From NCBI GenBank assembly GCA_051155755.1, contig DAXETY010000116.1, positions 6,214 to 70,213 of the forward strand: a DNA stretch of 64,000 nucleotides. The letters run 5' to 3'. A program made the translations under genes and the position numbers. This document shows, piece after piece, positions 24,208 to 33,564 of the stretch (its first letter is position 1; the number at the start of each line of letters is the position of its first letter). The stretch is from DAXETY01 sp051155755. Its GTDB lineage: Bacteria; Desulfobacterota; Desulfobacteria; Desulfobacterales; SG8-13. The notes under the pieces were generated by a model. The model was not told the origin of the DNA. It saw only the letters and a list, made by a program, of their open reading frames with translations, and ran no database searches.

Positions 24208-26412
24208 TTATGATTCCAGCAGCCCGATGATTTCTGCAACGATGCTTTGTTCCTGTGGCTTGAGGTGGATTTCGGCCATTTCCACGGCTTCCCGGAAAAG
24301 GGCCAGGGCCTCGTCTCGATCTTTGCGGCTGGAAAGCAGCTTTGGCAAAACCTCGAGAGCCTGCTCCGTGTCGGTTTGCAGGATCCGCGCCTGATCGCGC
24401 ACGATTTCCCGCAGAAGCTCCGGACCGATGCTGCGCAGACGATCGTTGGATCGGATCAATCTCTCGGCCGTCTGATACCCCTTACGGGCCAGTTCTCCGT
24501 CTGCCAGCATGAGTGCCAGAATCATGCGAACGATCGCCTCGGGGAAACCGCCTTTGCCCATGACATTGCGCCAGTGATTCGCGTCCATGCGCCGAAGTTC
24601 TTCCAGCAGCGACGCCATGGCCTGGGAACCCGGAAGAGAGGGCGGGTACAACACTTTCATCCACGGGCTTTCGTAGATCGCTCGGAACAGATGTTCACTG
24701 CCGCGGTCACGCACTTCCCGCCAGAATTCCAGACCGGACATCACACTTTGTGAAAGCAGTCCCTCCAGCCGCCGGCAGGCATTGTCTTCGGGGGCGGGTT
24801 TGCGAAGACCGCGCTTGCGGATCATCGACGCCCAAAATTTTACCGGCATCAGCCAGGGATTCAGGTCGGAAATCAGATAACGCTGCATTCGCAGGACGTG
24901 GAGCTGACGCATCAGTTCGGACGAGAACTCAGACGCCATTAAGCGCACCCAAGGGGCCGCGGCGGTCCGATACAGGTGATCGTTGAACCGCGAAACCGCA
25001 CGGACGGCGTGAAATGCCCGCTCGTCTTCATCGCCTTCGTCGGCGGCCAGCATTTCCTCGGTGGTTCGCTCAAGGTACCGCACCTGGTACTCGCCCGGTT
25101 GATCCGGATCCGCTTCGATCAGCATTTCGTAGAGGCCCGGCGGCAAATAGTCGAGCATATCGAAGCTGGCGATGATTTCCCGATGTTCTTTGCGGGCGAT
25201 TTTGGCGGAAACAAAAATTCCAAGGTGACCAATGGTGTCGTGCCGGTGAACGACAATGACCTGTCCCCGGCGGCGAATCTCGTCGACGGTTCCGTAGACC
25301 CGCAAAATCCAGTTGAAGGCCTGCGGCGGCGGGGTGATGTTGTCGCCGAAGGAGGCAAAGACGACCACCGGGTTGTTGTTGTTGCGCAGGTCCACGATTT
25401 TGCCGGCCTCGAGCTCGAATTCGCCCCGCTCGAGTTTGTTGCCCACGAAAAGGCTGTCCACGATGGTATGAATTTCCCCGGCGGACATCCGGAAAAATCC
25501 GCCCCACCATCGCTCGAAATCCAGGTAGCGGGATGCTTCCGTGTCGATGTTGGCAAACAGATGGTATTGCTTGCCCCAGAGCGTGTTGGCCGGATTGAGA
25601 TCTTCGAAGTTGGCCACCAGGTGGACTCCGTCGAATTCGCCGTTGCCGATGTCACTGATCAGTGAGGCCAGCCAGGCGCCCCCCAGCAACCCACCGCGAT
25701 AGCGCAGGGAAGAAGTCCCCTGCACACCGCCCCAATAGGAAAGCGGTGATCCGTTGAACACCATCGGACCGACCAGGTCCGGCCGCTCGGCCCCGATCAA
25801 AGCGGCCGCCCATCCGCCCTGGCAGTTGCCGATTACCGCCGGTTTGGGCGCGTCGGGATGCCGACTCCGCACCGTCTCGACAAACCGGATCTGGGCATCG
25901 CGCACGTCCGCCAGGCTCTGGCCTTTCACCGGCCGGGTGGAGAAAATCATGAAGTAAACCGGATGGCCGGCATCCAGGGCCATGCCGATCTGGGAATCCT
26001 GTTTGGCCCCGCCGATTCCCGGTCCGTGGCCGGCGCGCGGATCGATAATCACGATGGGCCGGCTGACAGCCTTCGGGGCTTCAGCGGCTGCTTGGGAGCG
26101 ATGCCGCCGCTCGGTGCCGGCGGCCGACGGTACCGACCCGGATGAGTCGGACTGCCGGGAGCGGCGGTCGGTGATGCGAACCAGGGCGTAATTTACCGGT
26201 CGCTCCAGGCTGAGTCCGTCCAGAACCGTCTCATAATCGAACACCAGCACCGGCGGTTGTCCCCGGCGCAGGTGCCTCAAATAGTTGTTGCCGCGGCGGC
26301 GCAGAACGTCCCAGAACAAAACGCTTCGCTGGGCCGAATCGATCAGATAATCGTTTGCTTCCAGGCTCCACTGGAACCACTGCAGCGGGGCAAATTGCGT
26401 TTGGGTCATCAT
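24208..26412 (-). CDS. DUF3141 protein: PHA-synthase-like alpha/beta hydrolase with TerB-like tail
   Basis: This is a 734-residue protein. It starts with FAPLQWFQWSLEANDYLIDSAQRSVLFWDVLR, then an alpha/beta hydrolase core in which IVIIDPRAGHGPGIGG and the nucleophile elbow GNCQGGW (near 194) recall the Cys lipase box of polyhydroxyalkanoate synthases. The end of the core carries VVHRHDTIGHLGIFVSAKIA, a likely catalytic His. The last 130 residues (GGFPEAIVRMILALMLADGELARKGYQTAERL) look like a TerB-type helical domain. DUF3141 has no established reaction; polymer or acyl transfer is inferred from the core. The weak ribosome binding site leaves MM at 26412 or 26409 possible. Confidence 0.8.
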   Translation of the reverse strand: MMTQTQFAPLQWFQWSLEANDYLIDSAQRSVLFWDVLRRRGNNYLRHLRRGQPPVLVFDYETVLDGLSLERPVNYALVRITDRRSRQSDSSGSVPSAAGTERRHRSQAAAEAPKAVSRPIVIIDPRAGHGPGIGGAKQDSQIGMALDAGHPVYFMIFSTRPVKGQSLADVRDAQIRFVETVRSRHPDAPKPAVIGNCQGGWAAALIGAERPDLVGPMVFNGSPLSYWGGVQGTSSLRYRGGLLGGAWLASLISDIGNGEFDGVHLVANFEDLNPANTLWGKQYHLFANIDTEASRYLDFERWWGGFFRMSAGEIHTIVDSLFVGNKLERGEFELEAGKIVDLRNNNNPVVVFASFGDNITPPPQAFNWILRVYGTVDEIRRRGQVIVVHRHDTIGHLGIFVSAKIARKEHREIIASFDMLDYLPPGLYEMLIEADPDQPGEYQVRYLERTTEEMLAADEGDEDERAFHAVRAVSRFNDHLYRTAAAPWVRLMASEFSSELMRQLHVLRMQRYLISDLNPWLMPVKFWASMIRKRGLRKPAPEDNACRRLEGLLSQSVMSGLEFWREVRDRGSEHLFRAIYESPWMKVLYPPSLPGSQAMASLLEELRRMDANHWRNVMGKGGFPEAIVRMILALMLADGELARKGYQTAERLIRSNDRLRSIGPELLREIVRDQARILQTDTEQALEVLPKLLSSRKDRDEALALFREAVEMAEIHLKPQEQSIVAEIIGLLES

Positions 26413-26572
26413 CAGGCTTTCGATCCTCGCAGATATTCAGATGTTGTTTATGTATGGGGGAAATGTTCAGGAAATATTCGGACCGGCCCAAAAAAAATCC
26501 GTGTGATGGGCTAAATTGGCCGCTGTTATCCCGGACGTGTCGGCGGAACCGGGTGCGCAGTGCCACTGGGGC

Positions 26573-27151
26573 TCAGGGAGATACGGCCACATTTTCCGGG
26601 TGATGCTGCTCCAATTCCCGGAGTTCGGTTTGCGCTTCCAGGTGCTCCAGTTCCAGTTCTTTGATTTCGTATCGCAGCTCCAGACGACGCTCTTTGCTCA
26701 GGTCGTCAGTGTAGACCAAATCTTCCTTCTGGGCAATCTGCCTTTCAATGGCACTCAGCTGCTGCTGGAGTTTGTCCACCGCAGCATTGTACCTGTGAAT
26801 TTCCAAACCACTTCGATAGGCATTCAGGAACGCACTTTCGAGCTCCGGGGGGCATACACCGCGATAGGCCCGCCCCATTTTTCCCTGCTCGTAGCCGCTT
26901 TCTTCGGTGCAGTATCCGCGGAGGCCTTCATCCCGGCCTCGATAATAGGCATTGCGGTCCGCTCGGATGCCGTGTTCGGCACAGGCATCCATATGTCGTT
27001 GCAATTGGGCTCGGGGCGTTCCGGCGGCGCCGTCCCGGTAGCCGATCTGATACCAGTCGGCCTCGAGGCATTCGTTTTTCGACATCGTCGCACAACCGGC
27101 ACATAGACCTGTGAGCAGCAATGACAGGACCACTTTTTTAAACGTTTGCAT
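26573..27151 (-). CDS. DUF2799-type lipoprotein
   Basis: This is a 192-residue protein with a lipoprotein signal (MQTFKKVVLSLLLTGLCAGC, lipobox LCAGC), followed by Cys-rich repeats of the form W-x-x-x-G-x-x-D-G and Y-x-x-G-R-x-x-G (DWYQIGYRDGAAG; AYYRGRDEGLRGYC; YEQGKMG), and a C-terminal coiled coil (YNAAVDKLQQQLSAIERQIAQ...ELELEHLEAQTELRELEQ). This pattern matches DUF2799 proteins. AGGAGA lies eight bases before the ATG. It would be anchored in the outer membrane. Role unknown. Confidence 0.75.
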   Translation of the reverse strand: MQTFKKVVLSLLLTGLCAGCATMSKNECLEADWYQIGYRDGAAGTPRAQLQRHMDACAEHGIRADRNAYYRGRDEGLRGYCTEESGYEQGKMGRAYRGVCPPELESAFLNAYRSGLEIHRYNAAVDKLQQQLSAIERQIAQKEDLVYTDDLSKERRLELRYEIKELELEHLEAQTELRELEQHHPENVAVSP

Positions 27152-27559
27152 GCGGGTCTCTCCTGCTGGGAATGATCGAGTTAACATGATGCAGGCCGAA
27201 AGTCGAATCATCTGGGCTTGCAAAGAGTACGCCATATGATTCATATGGTTGAATAACCCTTTATTTCAAGTATATAAATCAAATTTTCAAAGAAACCATA
27301 AATCCCGTTATGCCAAAATTTGACACCGCCGATCACCGATCCTGTCAAAAATCGGTCCATGCCGGGATCCATTCCGGCCGGATGGGATGCGGTTTTTCAA
27401 ACCCGGCCGGCGGCTTAAAAACGGAAACTTTCTGCGGCGACAAAGCCGGTTTGGATCATCTTCGATCGCCGGCCTGAATTGAAAATAGGACAAAAATGAT
27501 TAATTTTGAGGTTTGAAACTTTATGTTCGCTATGCCACTCAAAGGGAAAGGAATCCGAA
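27152..27559. other. Divergent intergenic region
   Basis: This AT-rich stretch (27240-27310 and 27480-27530) lies between the lipoprotein and radical SAM genes and presumably holds both promoters. No individual promoter could be chosen with confidence. Confidence 0.3.
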
Positions 27560-28621
27560 ATGGTCTCGGCAGCTGAAAAGCGCTACGAATTTGAAACCGG
27601 TGTGTATCGGCCGCCGAGCGAGGGCGGAAGCGACTCGCTGCTGGTGCGCTTTACGCGTAACTGTCCATGGAACCGGTGCGAATTCTGCGGTATGTACAAA
27701 ACCGAGAAATTCGAGCTGCGCAGCCCCGAAGAGATCAAAGGCGACATCGACGCCATGGCGGCCATCCGGGACGACCTCGTGCAAATTTCCCGGCGCCTCG
27801 GCCAGGGCGGTGCGGTGACGCGGGATGCCGCGGTGGCACTGATTGAAAAAAATCCGGAACTAAATTACCATCCGGGTTTCGTGATGGTATACCACTGGCT
27901 GGTCGCAGGCGGGAAAACGGCCTTTTTGCAGGATGCCAACAGCCTGATCATGAAAACCGACCACCTGGTGGAAGCCCTGAAGTATTTGCGGCAAACATTT
28001 CCCACCCTGGAGCGGGTGACCAGCTATGCCCGCTCCAAGACCCTGGTGCAGAAAAAAATAGTTGAGCTGATTTCCATCCGCGATGCAGGCCTCGACCGGC
28101 TGCACGTCGGTCTGGAAAGCGGCGACGATGAAGTGCTCAACCGAATTCGGAAAGGGGTCACCGCTGAGCACCACATCAAGGGCGGGCGCAAGGCGCTCGA
28201 GGCCGGTTTTCAGCTGTCGGAATACTGGATGCCCGGACTGGGCGGTAAAGCGCTCTGGGAGCCGCATGCACGCAACACCGCCCGGGTGCTCAATGCAATC
28301 GACCCCCACTACATACGGTCCCGCCCGGTTTACCCGATTCCCGGAACGCCGCTGCATGCCGCGATCGAAAACCGAGAGTTTCAAATGCTTTCGGCCCGGG
28401 AGCATTTGACCGAACTCCGACTGACGGTCGAAAACCTCGAGGTGACCTCGCGGGTATGCTTCGACCATGCGGGCAACTACTGGAAGGACCGTGACGGCGG
28501 CCTGCTTTTGTCCCAGAGTTACGAAGGCTACAAGTTCCCGGAAGAAAAATCCCGTCTGCTGGCCCGGATCGACGAGGGCCTGCAGGCCGACAACTCCCGC
28601 CCGGAATTTTTGCGGCTTTGA
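27560..28621 (+). CDS. Radical SAM protein with CX4CX2C cluster motif
   Basis: This is a 353-residue protein. The Fe-S motif is C35-x4-C40-x2-C43 (CPWNRCEFC) instead of the common CX3CX2C, followed by GMY. The SAM-binding core includes RVTSYARSKTL, LDRLHVGLESGDDEVLNRIRKG (ESGDD, ribose-binding region) and YWMPGLGG. The C-terminal part has RPVYPIPGTPL. The protein resembles the B12-independent, HemN-like group. AAAGGAATCC precedes the ATG at 27560, so the upstream in-frame ATG (27506) is not used. It is alone on its strand. The reaction is unknown. Confidence 0.8.
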   Translation: MVSAAEKRYEFETGVYRPPSEGGSDSLLVRFTRNCPWNRCEFCGMYKTEKFELRSPEEIKGDIDAMAAIRDDLVQISRRLGQGGAVTRDAAVALIEKNPELNYHPGFVMVYHWLVAGGKTAFLQDANSLIMKTDHLVEALKYLRQTFPTLERVTSYARSKTLVQKKIVELISIRDAGLDRLHVGLESGDDEVLNRIRKGVTAEHHIKGGRKALEAGFQLSEYWMPGLGGKALWEPHARNTARVLNAIDPHYIRSRPVYPIPGTPLHAAIENREFQMLSAREHLTELRLTVENLEVTSRVCFDHAGNYWKDRDGGLLLSQSYEGYKFPEEKSRLLARIDEGLQADNSRPEFLRL

Positions 28622-28658
28622 AGTCCGGCCCGGGAAAAGTTCCTTTTCGCGGAGCCGA

Positions 28659-29462
28659 TTATTCTTCCGGCAGCGAGCGAATCCAGGAAGGATCATCGAA
28701 CCAACGCTGGGTGGCCGCTTCCAGATCGCCGCTGCCCCGGACGAGATTCAAAAAATTCTGGACCCAGTTGATCATCAGCGTATCGGCCGGAATCCCGATG
28801 CCGATCGGTTCGAAGGTCAGTCGCGATTCGCCGGCGACCAGCCCCCGATCCTGGTGACGGAATGCGGCCACCGCACAGTAAGGGTAGTCGGCAATCAAGG
28901 CGTCGATATCATCGTCGAACAGTTTTTCCAGTGCCTCGTTGTAAGAAGAAACCGTTACGAGTTTGGCATTGGGGGCCGCCTTCCGTACAAAAAGCTCACT
29001 GGTGGACGCCTTCAACGCCGCGATTGAAAATTCCGCTTTGTTCAATCCCTCCGCACTCTGCAGCGCTGCGATGTTTCGGGTTTTGGTCAGAATGCCCTTG
29101 CCGGAGATAAAATACGGGCCCACAAAAGCGACGCTCAGGTTGCGGTTCGGCGTCATGGTCATACCGGACAGGATCACGTCCACTTTTTGGGCTTCCAGGG
29201 CACTGAGCAAATCTGCAAACGCCATGGTTTGAAAGCGGACCTTCACCCCCATGGCGGCCGCCATCATGCGGGCCAGATCCGCGTCGAGACCGATGATATC
29301 CCCGTCTTGGGTCTTGACATTCAACGGCGGCTGGGTGCCGGTCACGCCGACGACCAGTTCCCCTTTTTGCACAATACGATCCAGCACTGACGCCGCCGCC
29401 GGGTTTACCAGCAGCAGCGCCAGCGCCAAAATCGCCCAAATTAGAATCAGAGTTCTTTTCAT
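28659..29462 (-). CDS. Periplasmic amino-acid-type substrate-binding protein (SBP family 3)
   Basis: This is a 267-residue exported protein. A signal peptide (LILIWAILALALLLVNPAAA) precedes the family 3 pattern: VLDRIVQKGELVVGVTGTQPPLNVK, IIGLDADLARMMAAAMGVKVRF, LLSALEAQKVDVILSGMTMTPNR and IADYPYCAVAAF. Such proteins bind polar amino acids for an ABC transporter. No permease or ATPase gene is next to it, so it is an orphan or has a sensory role. AAAGGAAG precedes the ATG. Confidence 0.87.
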   Translation of the reverse strand: MKRTLILIWAILALALLLVNPAAASVLDRIVQKGELVVGVTGTQPPLNVKTQDGDIIGLDADLARMMAAAMGVKVRFQTMAFADLLSALEAQKVDVILSGMTMTPNRNLSVAFVGPYFISGKGILTKTRNIAALQSAEGLNKAEFSIAALKASTSELFVRKAAPNAKLVTVSSYNEALEKLFDDDIDALIADYPYCAVAAFRHQDRGLVAGESRLTFEPIGIGIPADTLMINWVQNFLNLVRGSGDLEAATQRWFDDPSWIRSLPEE

Positions 29463-29614
29463 CGCGGCTTCCTTTCATGAATGGAGGGATTTTGGATTGC
29501 GAAAAGATGTCAGTTATACTAATCAAGTCGCCGGAAAAAGCAACCGGCGACCCGGATTTCAGCCGCTTGCGGCCCGGTTCGGAAATCGGTGCTGTCCACC
29601 CTCATTGGTGATGA

Positions 29615-29756
29615 GTGAGTCAAAAACCACCAGCGAAGCGGGTGGCTTGAATTTTCTTTCTGCGGCAATCGCCGCCGGCAAGAAAACACAGAAGCACTTT
29701 TGTGCTTCGATGTTGAACTTGGACCGGGTGCGTCGCACTCGATTCGGGCAAGAATG
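29615..29756 (+). repeat. Dispersed intergenic repeat, copy B
   Basis: This is the second copy of the 130-145 base repeat. It keeps the left stem (ACCACC/GGTGG), the perfect GAAGCAC-TTTT-GTGCTTC hairpin and the GGCAAGAA ends. The third hairpin is partly degraded (CCGGGTGC-GTC-GCACTCG). It lies in a divergent gap and its right edge touches the start codon of the next gene, so it forms that gene's entire 5' leader and may supply its translation start context. Confidence 0.8.
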
Positions 29757-29759
29757 ACC

Positions 29760-30860
29760 ATGAAAACCTTTCAAAGCCACAGACTGACAGAGCCCGCACT
29801 GGTCGTATGGAAATCCAGGGCGGTGGCAAACCTGGGAAAGATGGCTGCCAAAGCTGCTGTCAGCCGGGTGCGGTTCCGGCCGCATTTCAAGACCCATCAG
29901 TCGACGGAAATCGGGCGGTGGTTCTTCGAGGAAGGTGTCCGCGCCATCACCGTGTCGTCGCCCCGCATGGCCGCAGCCTTCGCCCGCAGCGGCTGGAAAG
30001 ACATCACCATCGCCGTGCCGCTGAATCCTCATTGCAGCGATGTCTACAACCGGCTGGCCGCAGAGATCAACCTGCATCTGCTGACCGATTCGGCCCGCGC
30101 CGTCGAACACCTGGCCGATACGGTCCGCCGTCGCCTGAGCCTGTGGATCGAGATCGACTCCGGTCAGCACCGCACCGGCATCGATCCTTCCGACATGCGG
30201 GCTCTGGTCGAAACAGCCGACCGCATCCGGCATCACCGGCTGCTGCATCTGGCGGGGCTTTTAACCCATTCCGGACATTCCTATCACCTGACCGCCGATG
30301 ACGCCTTTCCTTCGGCCCTCGAGCGTATCTACCGGGAGACCCTGCAGCGCATGGAAGCCGCCCGGCAAGTTCTGGAAAAAGAGGGCTTCGGACCGCTGCA
30401 GATTTCAGTCGGCGACACGCCGACCTGCAGCACCGTGTCGGACTTTGGCGGCGTCGATGAAATCCGTCCGGGCAACTTTTTGTTCTACGACCTGATGCAG
30501 CTGAAGATCGGCTCCTGCAGTGAAGCCGACATCGCTCTGGCCGTCGCCTGCCCGGTCATCTCCCGTGCGCCGCAACGGGGCGAGCTGGTCGTCCACGGCG
30601 GAGCGGTTCATCTGTCCAAAGAAACCATCGCATGGCAGGGCGTTCCCATTTACGGCCGCGTGGCCGAAATCCGACCCGGGGGCTGGTCGGCCATGCACCC
30701 CACCGCATTCGTCAAGAGTCTGACTCAGGAACACGGCGTCATTCAGGCCGACCGAAACTGGGTGGAAGGCAAGCAGATCGGCGACACCCTCATGATCATT
30801 CCGGTCCACGCCTGCCTGGCTGTCGACGCACTCGGCGCTCAATATCGATTTCTCGCGTAG
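29760..30860 (+). CDS. D-threonine aldolase/D-serine dehydratase-like PLP enzyme
   Basis: This is a 366-residue protein with an alanine-racemase-type N-terminal barrel. The PLP lysine is K44 in FRPHFKTHQ. LWIEIDSGQHRTGI and LLTHSGHSY follow in the barrel. The C-terminal D-serine-dehydratase-like beta domain ends in PVHAC with H350 and C352 as the expected zinc ligands. Family members split D-threonine/D-allo-threonine or dehydrate D-serine. The ATG at 29760 is preferred; an ATG two codons earlier is also in frame. The start abuts repeat copy B and lacks a standard ribosome binding site, which is unusual. The neighbour on the other strand is an amino-acid-binding protein, consistent with D-amino-acid use. 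Confidence 0.83.
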   Translation: MKTFQSHRLTEPALVVWKSRAVANLGKMAAKAAVSRVRFRPHFKTHQSTEIGRWFFEEGVRAITVSSPRMAAAFARSGWKDITIAVPLNPHCSDVYNRLAAEINLHLLTDSARAVEHLADTVRRRLSLWIEIDSGQHRTGIDPSDMRALVETADRIRHHRLLHLAGLLTHSGHSYHLTADDAFPSALERIYRETLQRMEAARQVLEKEGFGPLQISVGDTPTCSTVSDFGGVDEIRPGNFLFYDLMQLKIGSCSEADIALAVACPVISRAPQRGELVVHGGAVHLSKETIAWQGVPIYGRVAEIRPGGWSAMHPTAFVKSLTQEHGVIQADRNWVEGKQIGDTLMIIPVHACLAVDALGAQYRFLA

Positions 30861-31210
30861 CGTTGCCGCCGAAGTTTCAGCAACCATCCGCCGCCATACC
30901 TCCCATCGGTCGTCTCAATTCCGATTCTGCTCCCATATTCGGAATCATCGCTTCCGCCTTCCGGGACATCGATTCTTCACGGGCCCGGGCCGGCCGGGCT
31001 CCGGTATTCGTAAAAATTTCGATCGACTGACAAAAACGCCTTTCCGATCGGCATTTGGAGGTGCCTCCCGAAACGAAGGCTTCTGCCCGCCCGGATCAAA
31101 GCGACAAAGGGATCGAGTCCCAAGCGGGACCCACAAAACCTGGCAGGCTTTTTGCTCGGGGAATAAGGTTTCGAGAAAACCCGGGCGCCTCGGTTGGCCG
31201 TCCGGCGAAG
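30861..31210. other. Intergenic stretch without supported feature
   Basis: An open frame continues upstream of the following membrane protein gene (from about 31055), but the extra sequence is Pro/Arg/Gly-rich and lacks a ribosome binding site. No promoter or terminator could be identified. Confidence 0.3.
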
Positions 31211-32446
31211 ATGCGAACTCAACTGGGGCCCTCGATGGAGTTTCACTGCTTCACTCCGAAACCTGTCCGCAATCCCGGCCCGCTGCCGAAGAGCCCGGCG
31301 GCGGAACCCGGACTTTCAGACCCCTCGATCTCCTCGCCGGCCGTCGGCCCGGGCTCCGGCACGGTCGTCGTTCCCCGCATTGCGGGCTATGACGTTGCCC
31401 GCGCCCTGGCCGTACTGTCCATGATACTGGTCAACTTCCGCTACCTGATGGAAGCCGAGGACAATGGTCCGGCCCTGCTGGTGCGCCTGACCGGTTGGCT
31501 GGACGGTCGACCGGCAGCGGCTTTTGCGGTGCTGGCCGGCATCAGCCTGGCATTGATGCAGCGCCGCCGAAGCACCGGCGATCGGCCGGTGCTTATTCGA
31601 CAGCTTCGCATCGCCGTTTTGAAACGCGCCCTGTTCCTGTTTTTGATCGGTCTGACCTTTCTTCCGATCTGGCCCCCGGATATTCTGCATTTTTACGGCA
31701 TCTATTTTGCCCTGGCCGCGTGTTTCCTCACCGCCTCGGATCGGAGCCTGTGGTGGTTTTCCACCCTGGCCCTGGCGCTGGCCACCGTATTGCTGATCGG
31801 CTTTGGAATCCTGCCGGGCGAAGGCTGGGTGGACGTCAACGACCCGGCATTCTGGACGCCGCTGGGTCTGCTGCGCAACGCCTTTATCGACGGCTATTAT
31901 CCCGCATTTCCCTGGATGGGATTCATCCTGGTCGGCATGTGGCTGGGACGGCGCGACCTGAGGGATGCATCACGACAGCGACGGGTGGCCCTGGCCGGTG
32001 CGGTGGTTTTCGTCCTGGCGGAAACCGGTGCCCGACTGATCGAGTATTTCGCTGAAATGCACACCTTCGTGACCGACATCCCCATGATCGAATATTTTTT
32101 CGAAGCATATCCTTTTCCACCCACCCCCGTGTATTTCCTGTCGGCCGGCAGCACTGCCGTATTGATGGTCGTGGCAAGCCTGTCCATCGCCGACCGGCAA
32201 AATCTGCGATGGACCGCGCCGCTGGCGGCGGTCGGCCGGATGGCCCTGTCGGTCTATGTACTGCACATCCTGGCCGGGTTCTTGCTGTTGCTGGCAACCG
32301 GGCGGCTGGATGCGGAAAACAGCCTGGTTTTTGCCTGCGTCAGCGCCGCCGTCTGCTGCATACTGGCACTGCTGGGCTGCAGCATCTGGCTGCAGCACTT
32401 CAGGCAGGGCCCCCTGGAAGCCCTCATGCGCCGCTTCTCGAAATAA
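31211..32446 (+). CDS. Polytopic membrane protein (DUF418/acyltransferase-like)
   Basis: This is a protein of about 411 residues with roughly ten hydrophobic helices. The first begins RIAGYDVARALAVLSMILVNF, matching the opening of the DUF418/YeiB and OpgC-like acyltransferase families (R-x-x-x-x-D-x-x-R). Later features are GRPAAAFAVLAGISLAL, DILHFYGIYFALAACFL, ALIDGYYPAFPWMGFILVGMWLGR-type sequence with PWMGF, and GRMALSVYVLHILAGF (Y-x-x-H). The start is unclear: ATGs at 31211 and 31235 are both in frame, neither with a strong ribosome binding site. It may acylate a surface polymer, but the substrate is unknown. Confidence 0.7.
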   Translation: MRTQLGPSMEFHCFTPKPVRNPGPLPKSPAAEPGLSDPSISSPAVGPGSGTVVVPRIAGYDVARALAVLSMILVNFRYLMEAEDNGPALLVRLTGWLDGRPAAAFAVLAGISLALMQRRRSTGDRPVLIRQLRIAVLKRALFLFLIGLTFLPIWPPDILHFYGIYFALAACFLTASDRSLWWFSTLALALATVLLIGFGILPGEGWVDVNDPAFWTPLGLLRNAFIDGYYPAFPWMGFILVGMWLGRRDLRDASRQRRVALAGAVVFVLAETGARLIEYFAEMHTFVTDIPMIEYFFEAYPFPPTPVYFLSAGSTAVLMVVASLSIADRQNLRWTAPLAAVGRMALSVYVLHILAGFLLLLATGRLDAENSLVFACVSAAVCCILALLGCSIWLQHFRQGPLEALMRRFSK

Positions 32447-32586
32447 AATCCGAACCTCGGAGCGAGCAAGTTGATCCCCGGCCGCATATGGGGTATGGCT
32501 TCTGTCAGATGGAAGTCGCACTGGACATTCCGGGCGCATCCGTCAAGGCCGTTTCTGAATTTTATCATCGAGCGGAGACCCACGGC

Positions 32587-33564
32587 GTGACACCGGTTTT
32601 GATCGACACCGATCCGGGCATCGACGATGCCCTGGCGCTGCTGCTGGCGCTTGTCTCCCCCGAACTGCGGGTGCTGGCCGTGACCACGGTCAGCGGCAAC
32701 GTGCCGGTCCATACCGCAACACGCAACACCTTCACGGTCCTGTCCCGGCTGCCGGCCGCCACCGCCGTACCGGTGGCCGAAGGCGCGGCGCGGCCGTGTC
32801 GCGGAGAGCCGGTCTATGCCGCCCACATCCATGGAGAGGACGGCCTGGGAGACGTGGCCCGGCTGCGGAACGAGAACGGCCGCCGGCGCTATCCGCCGGT
32901 GGAGATCGCGCTTTCCCCCCGCCGCGCCGCCGATGAGATCCTTTACCAAATCCGCCGTTCGCCGCAGCCCGTTACGCTGATCGCCCTGGGGCCGTTGACC
33001 AATATCGCCGCCGCCCTCGAAAAAGATCCGCAAACCGTGAACCGACTGGAGCGACTTGTGATCATGGGTGGCGCCGTGGCGGTTTCGGGCAACATCACCG
33101 CGGCGGCTGAGTTCAATTTTTACGTCGATCCGGAAGCCGCCCGGCGGGTGTTCGCTTCCGGACTGCCGATCACGCTGGTACCGCTGGACGTCACCCAGCA
33201 GGTGGTGCTGACCCGCCATCACCTTGCCGCCGCGGTTTCCGGGTCTCCTTCGCGGATCGCGCAGTTCGTCATGGATGTGACCCGGCGCGCGTTCACGCTG
33301 GCCGAAGATCACCAGGGGCGGCCGGATATCTTTCTGCACGATCCTTTGGCAATCGGAGCGGTCATCGATCCGACCCTGGTTTCGACCCGACCGCTGCCCG
33401 TGGAAATCGAAACCCGGGGCGCGCTCACGCGCGGCCTGTCGGTGGCCGACCGCCGGTTGATCCGGGCGGAGCGCAAACCGCCGCCCAATGCCGCCGTGGG
33501 ATTATCGGTTCAATCCCGGCGGTTCCTGTCTCTGTTTTCGGAGCGATTGTTATGTCCGCCGTGA
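32587..33564 (+). CDS. Nucleoside hydrolase (IunH family)
   Basis: This is a protein of about 325 residues with the family signature at its N-terminus: VLIDTDPGIDDALAL, whose Asp residues bind Ca2+ and ribose. The core has VTTVSGNVPVHTATRNT, IALGPLTNIAAALEKDP, MGGAVAVSGNITAAAEFNFYVDPEAA, and HDPLAIGAVIDP near the C-terminus with the active-site His-Asp. The enzyme cleaves ribonucleosides to base and ribose. The GTG at 32587 is chosen because AGCGGAGA lies eight bases upstream and it puts the motif at the usual distance. ATGs at 32509 and 32488 are in frame. Its 3' end overlaps the ribokinase gene by 13 bases. Confidence 0.86.
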   Translation: MTPVLIDTDPGIDDALALLLALVSPELRVLAVTTVSGNVPVHTATRNTFTVLSRLPAATAVPVAEGAARPCRGEPVYAAHIHGEDGLGDVARLRNENGRRRYPPVEIALSPRRAADEILYQIRRSPQPVTLIALGPLTNIAAALEKDPQTVNRLERLVIMGGAVAVSGNITAAAEFNFYVDPEAARRVFASGLPITLVPLDVTQQVVLTRHHLAAAVSGSPSRIAQFVMDVTRRAFTLAEDHQGRPDIFLHDPLAIGAVIDPTLVSTRPLPVEIETRGALTRGLSVADRRLIRAERKPPPNAAVGLSVQSRRFLSLFSERLLCPP

